Part shown: positions 58,152 through 64,000 of the stretch, one piece after another
How positions within the stretch are numbered: position 1 is the stretch's first letter
How the letters are laid out: each line of letters begins with the position of its first letter
From: Lantana camara
Lineage: Eukaryota; Streptophyta; Magnoliopsida; Lamiales; Verbenaceae
Assembly (NCBI GenBank): GCA_037501455.1
Contig: CM074857.1
Location: 110,207,501-110,271,500, forward strand
Reading direction: 5' to 3'
DNA length: 64,000 nt
Program-made: the position numbers and the translations under genes
Notes under the pieces: generated by a model
Databases searched by the model: none
Seen by the model: only the letters and a program-made list of their open reading frames with translations
What the model was told of the DNA's origin: nothing

Positions 58152-61100
58152 TGTAACACCCCGTCTTCTCGGCAATCCAGGTACGATGTCTCGGGAGAGT
58201 TTAATTCAGTAAGTATGTGATTAGCATGCCTTACGTGTCAATTTGTAATTTTATTTAATCATGCGCGCTTTAGAATTTATTAAATGTACTTGGACTCAAT
58301 CGTCCCATATTTGCCGATTAGGGACCTAATTTTAATTAGGGTGTTTTTGCCCTCGTAGCTACCTTGAGCTCGGGAATTCGAATTCGAATTCTGACCTTGT
58401 CATTGAGTTCGTTTCGAGGATTCGGATTCAATGAAATTAACCTTTTAATTTTCTAAAACCGTTTGATACCCCTACCGTTTTAAAATCCGATCCGAGTGGA
58501 CCGGATCCTTTTTGACCCGACCCGTAAACCGACCCGTTTCAGCCCTTTATGGCTGAAAATATCTCCCCTTTCTTCCTCATTTTGGAACGATCAAAACAAG
58601 GCAAGAAAGGAGAAGAAGAAAACCTCCCCATTTGGCCGTTCAAGCTTTGGCTCAAGCTTGCGAGATCCGACCAACCGATCGAAGATTCAAGGCAAGATTT
58701 GTGATCCTCTCCTTACATGGTTCGATTCTATCGATTGAATCTTGCTTTCCTTTCTTGATTCTATGAACTTGGAGAAGATGAAATGGCAACTTGGTTTCTT
58801 GTTTGTTTCATGCCTTAAGTTTAAGATATGTGTAAGAGCATGTTTCCATGAACTTGTGCCTTGATTTTCATTACATTTGGTTGAGTTTTGAGGTGGTTTT
58901 GATCATTTTTGGTTTCCTCCATGTTTATCCCCTGTTTCTGCTTCTTTTTCTCGTCCAGAAGGACTACCCGGGCGGGTAGTTTTGTGTGTTAAAAGTACCC
59001 GGGCGGGTAGATTTAGTGCAGAAAGTTTCTGCACTGTTTTTCCCCGGCCGGGTAGATTTCTGCCTTGTTTTTCCCTGGCCGTGTACCCCCTCATATGTCC
59101 TTGGATTGAGCTGATTTTTTGATATGTTCAACCTTATTGAGTCTATAACAATCTCCAATTGGAATCACCCCAAAATTCGTTCTAGATTGTGAGTTATAAT
59201 CGTTTTAATTTGGTGTCGCCACTTGGCCGAGATTCTGCATTCGTTCAACTTCAAACCTACGCCATTTTCGCCTCGCATTGAACGATGATTCGAGCCACCT
59301 ACCATTTTAAAGATATATGTGTCTAAATTCATTTCCAACAAACAAAACTTAATGCCCATTTCTCAAACTCATGTTATGATCATTTTCCTACAGCTTGTGC
59401 ATCTTGGAAAACTGTCAGCTTTAGTCCAATTTCACTCGGAACCCCTTTTTGTGTTCTTATTCCGTTTTTCTCGTATCTTTCCACCTCCGAACTTATTCCT
59501 AACTTGTTTTAGCATGTTTATGTATATTCATTTTCTCTTTTTATGCATTTTATGTTTCTTAAGTAATGTGAGTTGTTTGCACGAATCGCTTATGCACCTT
59601 GTTATGTTTTTAGATGCTTCATTATGCATTAGTTGTGCACATGAACGTGCTTTAATGCATATTATGAATTGTTAAGCTATGATATGTGTGTTTTTGCACG
59701 TCTTGTATGAATTTGATACGTGTATGAGCTTTTGACTAAGTATTTGCACCTCTTACGCGACAAAGCATATGCCGTGCGTCTTTATGGTTCGTCCTCGAGT
59801 CTAAGTTTTGCATATTGTCTTCAGTTTGTCCAGGTGCACCCGGGGTGGTGTTTTGTGATTCGAGTTGATTCCGGGGTGAATCATTTGTCTCATTCTTCGC
59901 CACGTCGGTGTAAGGTGAGGGTTAGGATCTTTTCTTTTAGATAAGCGACCTATGGCCTTAATGTGATGTTTTCTCACCCCGCATGCGAATATATACTATA
60001 TGTATATTAAATATATGCCTTATGATATGTTATGAATCTTGTAAATTCGATTTAGTATGAATTCTTCTGAAATTATACGTATGAGCATATATAAGCTTAA
60101 AAATGGTTTTGTAACGAGGCTATGCTCCAAACCGTGTATCGTCGAGCAAACTATGGATTTCCTCCAGCATATTATGAATTAGGAAGACACGGAGAGGTAC
60201 GTGTATACCATATGCCGAGTTGCACGGTAAGGTATGTTTCTTATGGTATGCTTCTTAAGTATGAATCATATGTTGCTAGGTTTCGCGAGTTAGGTATGTT
60301 TCCTTATGAATCTATTTGAATCTATACGAATCTATTTGAATCCCTGGCCCCCGGAGGTGTGGGTAAGGGAGACCCGGTACGGGGCTGTTGGGGTCACCGG
60401 TTATCACCCCTGTGCACACGCTCCTTTGAAGTACCTACGCGCGACTTTGAGGGAGATGGAGAAGGCGTGGTGCTTTGAGCCTTCGGCTGAGGCCAGAGAA
60501 GGTACGTTGTGGGTTCGCGACCCCACGTATATTGAGTTGCACGATGTGGGCCCGTAACCCGCGTGCAGACTTCCGAAGAAGGTTGGAATACGGGAATATG
60601 AATCTTTGAATTTATGAATCTTATGAATTTATGAGTTTATGCTTCTTTATGAATCTTTTTAGTCTTTTGATTAAGGAGTAAGGTTGGAGACCCGTACTCG
60701 CCGGGTATTTGATTTCTTTTGTTACGTTGATTATGAAACGAGATAGGAGAGTTTGTTTTCAATATGAGATTTCTACGCTATGTTATGAATCGATCTGAAT
60801 ATAAGAATCCTTATGAGTTACAATATGAATCCCTATGAGTTTTTAATATGAATCCATATGCGTACTTGAATCTATGAATCCTTACGAGTTTTCAAACTTA
60901 AGAATATACGAATATATGAATAAGTATGAGTACTTTTGGAAAATGGCTTTGGTATGTAAAACCATATTCCCGGTTCATAGTCTTTTGTTTAATACGTGCT
61001 TTGCTCTATATGTAGATACGTGTTGGGTGTGCGTTAGCGTTAGCCCCCCTCACTCAGTCGAGTTGTAGACTGACCCCCCTCTTTCCTCCCTCAGTTGCAG

Positions 61101-61557
61101 GTGCTAGGTTAGGGTTCGTGCTAGGCGGCCGTCTTCTTTTGAGTCGTTCGGGTCGAGTCTTTACATTCTGCATCTTCATTGCTTTTGCCTTTTCATACTG
61201 AGGTTATGTATAAGTTTGTAATTTGATTCAAATCTGATATGTATATGATTAGAATTGCCCTTGCTGGGCCTTACCTTATGTCCCAAAACTTGGCCTGTGT
61301 GCCCAAGTTTGCATGTGGAGTGTACGCTTTAATTTCTGCTGGCCCGTGGCATTGCATGTGTGTATGTTGATCCGGTGCTTCCGCTTCTGGTTTTCGATTT
61401 GTTGCGCACTCTGTTTCAGGGTCTAGACCGCCTAGCTTAGGTGTGTTTTATTTGTCACCCATTCGCCATGGCTTGGTGCGTGAGCGGAGCTCCCATTCCG
61501 TCACACGTGTCGGGCTAGGGTGCGGGGGATGTGGTGCTCCTCGCTCGGGGTGCTACA
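58152..61557 (+). mobile_element. Tekay-type solo LTR, 3.4 kb, TSD GCTGT
   Basis: The ends TGTAACACCCCG (58152) and CGGGGTGCTACA (61557) form an extended inverted pair. Perfect GCTGT duplications flank it (58147-58151 and 61558-61562). There is no internal region. It interrupts the Athila late ORF, whose two halves stay in register across the insertion. It contains four tacccgggcgggta-type palindromes (58964-59090), a 10-bp-arm hairpin at 59015-59035, and the ccctcactcagtc...gttgcaggtgctagg block near 61045-61110. Confidence 0.94.
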
Positions 61558-61689
61558 GCTGTCATGTGTGCATCGGGGGGAATAACTAGGGACACCCTCT
61601 CTCAAGTGTAAGGATCTCCATATCGCCTCTCGCTGAGTATCGCTACATTTAGGCAAAGAAGTAGTGGCATTAGCTAGGAAACGAAGAAT

Positions 61690-62112
61690 CTATCTTACCC
61701 GGATCACGCTCCATGCTTGAGTTTCCATATCATCTAGAGTGAAGGTCAAGGTGTTGTCCACCGGATCAAAGTTCATTGTGTGGAAGAAAGCGGCCGTCAT
61801 CTCTCCGTAGGTCATATCCATCCTAGAAAGGAATGGCAACCATCCTATGTTGTCAAATAATCTCTTCACTTCTTCCCAAACCTCAAACTTCTTCATCCAC
61901 ATCTCCTTGAGGAATTTAATACCTACAATGTTCCTTGTCAAATTCCTTTGAAAAGGATTCCCAAAAGCATTAACCGTTATGTTGACCGATTCAAAAGGTT
62001 GATGGTCTAACCGGGATGAAGTAGTGAAACTCTCCAGGACTCTAGAGCGCTTAGTGCGACCCATAGTACCTAAATCAAACAAATATAGCAAGACAAAGCA
62101 CAAAGAAATCAA
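61690..62112 (-). pseudogene. Athila-type late ORF, N-terminal part
   Basis: The likely start is MGRTKRSRVLE at 62062, since the upstream Met-containing part is hydrophobic and may be leader. About 125 codons follow, with FQRNLTRNIVGIKFLKEMW, GWLPFLSRMDMTYGEMTAAFFHTM and LTFTLDDMETQAW, similar in character to Athila ORF-1 proteins. A stop or frameshift occurs at 61690, before the solo LTR at 61557. The biochemical role of this family is not known to me. Confidence 0.55.
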
Positions 62113-63476
62113 TCACAAATCAATTGGACAATTCATCAAACACCTTGTGAGCTTAAGCCTAGGGTGTGAGTTCTAACTTAAGTTCTTTAACTACCCAATT
62201 CAAATTCACACCAGCTTATAATCTACAATTCAAACTCAAAATTCTCTACCTTCAACTTCCATAATTCGTACTCAAGATTACTTAGAAGTTAGGATTCTTC
62301 AAAGATTTAACACAATTCAAGTTAACTTCAATTTAAGGCATCAATCCTAATTCTAGCATGCTTAATCTCTCAAAATTTATCAATTCAATCTCAAAGTGAT
62401 TCCTAACATGCACTTCAATCCTAGGTTTCATTCTTAGATTGAAAAAATTAGCTCTAACAATTCACTCTAAGAAAGGAAGATATTGACTTACTTTGATTCA
62501 CAAAGGAGGAGAGAATGTGTAAACTTGGTGGAAAAGCTTCTTGATTGTAAATTGATAATGGTTGACCCAAGGGAACTATTGAATCTCTTCTAAGGTAGAA
62601 TAAGTGGGTGCAAGTGTATTTATAGGTTTGGGGGAGAAAAATCCGAAATTTGGTAGGACAAGACTTAATTTAACCCTAAAAACGTGTTTCCTAAAACCCA
62701 AATCTCGCCAGTCGGACCGGTAACGGGCATTACCGATTTTTCTCTTGGAAGGGGTAACGACCGTTACCCCTCTGGGCCAAGACACCTGTTTCTATTAACG
62801 GGCGTTACCTAAAAATAATTGCTAAGGTGTAACGCCCGTTACCTATACTACCCGGGGCATCTGACCTCGTTAACGGGCGTTACTAAAAGGTAACTGTAAT
62901 GGTGTAACGCCCTTTACTCACTATTCCGTCCAAAACTTAATTAAACATAAACATAAAACTAATGGTGCTTAATCATGTCAATTAACCGAAATTAACTCAT
63001 AGTATTCAATCAAACCACAGTGCACCGTTCTTGAAACACATAAACGCATATATCAATTCATATCAACAATTCATTCTCCTTAAGAAAGAAAATTAATGGC
63101 ATGCACATGCATATGAACAAAGTAAATGGACCACACAATAACACTCAAATCACGGTCATTGCACCATGTAGACCTAGGTTTCCTAGTAAAACATCAAGTG
63201 ACCTGCAAACGAGAGAGACAACTCAATTATCACGAGAAAAACGAGGACGAAAGAAACGAAAACAGCGAAAACAAAAACAAAAAGAAAGAAAAAAATTAGT
63301 TCTAAGTTATAGTCATTAGCTTGACTTTAGAAACCGAATTGGGATTAACAATCCCGAAGCAACGAGTCACAAGGAGTGACCTCGTTCTTGTTACTCACAA
63401 AACCGGAGCTTGATCTCCAAGTATCTAATTCCAAAACATCCTTTATTCTCGATCTCCGAGATTTCGGTTTTCCTTC
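62113..63476 (-). other. Non-coding stretch between Athila protease and late ORF, with a palindrome array
   Basis: Where reverse transcriptase and integrase would be expected, none of their motifs is present. Six palindromes of the ggtaacgggcgttacc type lie at 62717-62917 (for example 62751-62770). The minus-strand word gtcaagctaatgact (63312-63331 region) resembles a conserved word found after pol in Athila/Tat elements. Confidence 0.55.
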
Positions 63477-64000
63477 TCAATCAACTGTATCTCTTTTCTC
63501 CGTGAACAGTGTCATTCCGTTTGGTGTATCACCTATAATCTTAATCATGCAACACTTATCCGGGATCGCCGGTGGTGTCAGGGAACCAAAATTCCTAAAC
63601 TCCATTCGTTCGTCTCCTATTTTGAACGTGAGACGTCCGTTCTGAACATCTATATCTGCTCCAGCCGTAGCCAGAAACGGTCTTCCAAGTATCAATGGCA
63701 TCCTCTCATCGCTCTCAATATCAAGAACTACAAAATCAGTAGGAATGTGAAAATTTTCAACTTTTACCAAAATATCTTCAAGAATTCCTGTGGGATATTT
63801 CACCGATCTGTCTGCTAGTTGGAGTGTCATATTAGTCGGTGTAAGCTCCTTCACTCCTAATTTCTTGCAAGTAGGTAACAGGATTAAACTCACACTAGCT
63901 CCTAAATCACATAAAACATTATGAAATTGCAAAGAACCAATAGTAAGAGGAATTGAAAAACTCCCTGGATCTTTGAGCTTCGGGGGAAGCTTATGCTGAA
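63477..64000 (-). pseudogene. Athila-type aspartic protease, open to the right edge
   Basis: The frame enters from the window edge (KLPPKLKDPGSFSIP) and contains the retropepsin active-site motif CDLGASVSLI, then LQLADRSVKYPTGILEDILV, FVVLDIE and LGRPFLATAGADIDVQNGRL, a set typical of Athila/Tat proteases at the end of gag. It stops at 63477 after about 174 visible codons and is not followed by a reverse transcriptase. The active-site Asp is present. It is classed as a pseudogene because the element lacks pol. Confidence 0.88.

Larger units (their letters stand above)
54000..64000 (-). mobile_element. Athila-like Gypsy element 2, partial, lacking RT and integrase; two later insertions
   Basis: On the minus strand, from the window edge: protease (64000-63477), a conserved-looking non-coding stretch, an Athila-type late ORF (about 62062 down to 57415, split by a solo LTR at 58152-61557), a 3' untranslated region (57414-55859), polypurine tract and 3' LTR (55843-54000). 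No reverse transcriptase, RNase H or integrase lies between protease and the late ORF, where pol should be. The 5' LTR and gag are beyond the right edge. The left target duplication would be TGGGA (53995-53999). Confidence 0.75.

Overview
The window is nuclear DNA from a flowering plant, most likely a eudicot. The evidence is two spliced host genes of plant-type families, GT-AG introns with an AT-rich background, and about 50 kb of nested LTR retrotransposons with plant-type tRNA-Met primer sites. I cannot name the species.

Host genes. A complete Pumilio-family RNA-binding protein gene (9 coding exons, 15470-20575, + strand, 1007 codons) faces a complete SOSEKI/DUF966 polarity-protein gene (4 coding exons, 26304-23890, - strand, 409 codons). 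They are convergent and about 3.3 kb apart. A decayed double-zinc-knuckle gene remnant (FAR1/MULE-like, about 13214-14005) lies upstream of the Pumilio promoter. The gap between the two genes holds small DNA-transposon remnants: a hAT-like end, a CACTA end and an LTR fragment.

Left flank (1-13175). A Copia element (A, cut by the window edge) sits inside the 3' LTR of a second Copia element (B, broken gag-pol, 3532-10343). B abuts a truncated Tekay/Del-type LTR (10344-13175) that itself contains a 1.5-kb solo LTR with perfect 5-bp target-site duplications (TSDs).

Right flank (26582-64000). A reverse-oriented Tekay-type LTR (26582 to about 31061) is split by a Copia solo LTR (TSD GAACC). Next comes an Athila-like LTR and internal region (about 31062-34698). 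This is split by a 19.2-kb Tekay chromovirus (34699-53889, TSD TTATA), whose right LTR is itself split by an 8.4-kb young element with no recognised coding domains (43135-51569, TSD CCGAA). A second Athila-like element follows (54000 to the edge). It carries a 376-bp Mutator-type MITE with 9-bp TSDs and a 3.4-kb Tekay solo LTR (TSD GCTGT). It keeps a protease, but no reverse transcriptase or integrase is visible.

Most unusual signal. Unrelated LTR families here each carry a small array, usually 4 to 6 units, of CpG-rich short palindromes built on a similar centre (CGGGCG, CGGCCG and relatives), with arms specific to each family. In addition, the 8.4-kb element carries two separate repeat arrays whose hairpin stems show compensatory changes between units. 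All boundaries and counts were read by eye.
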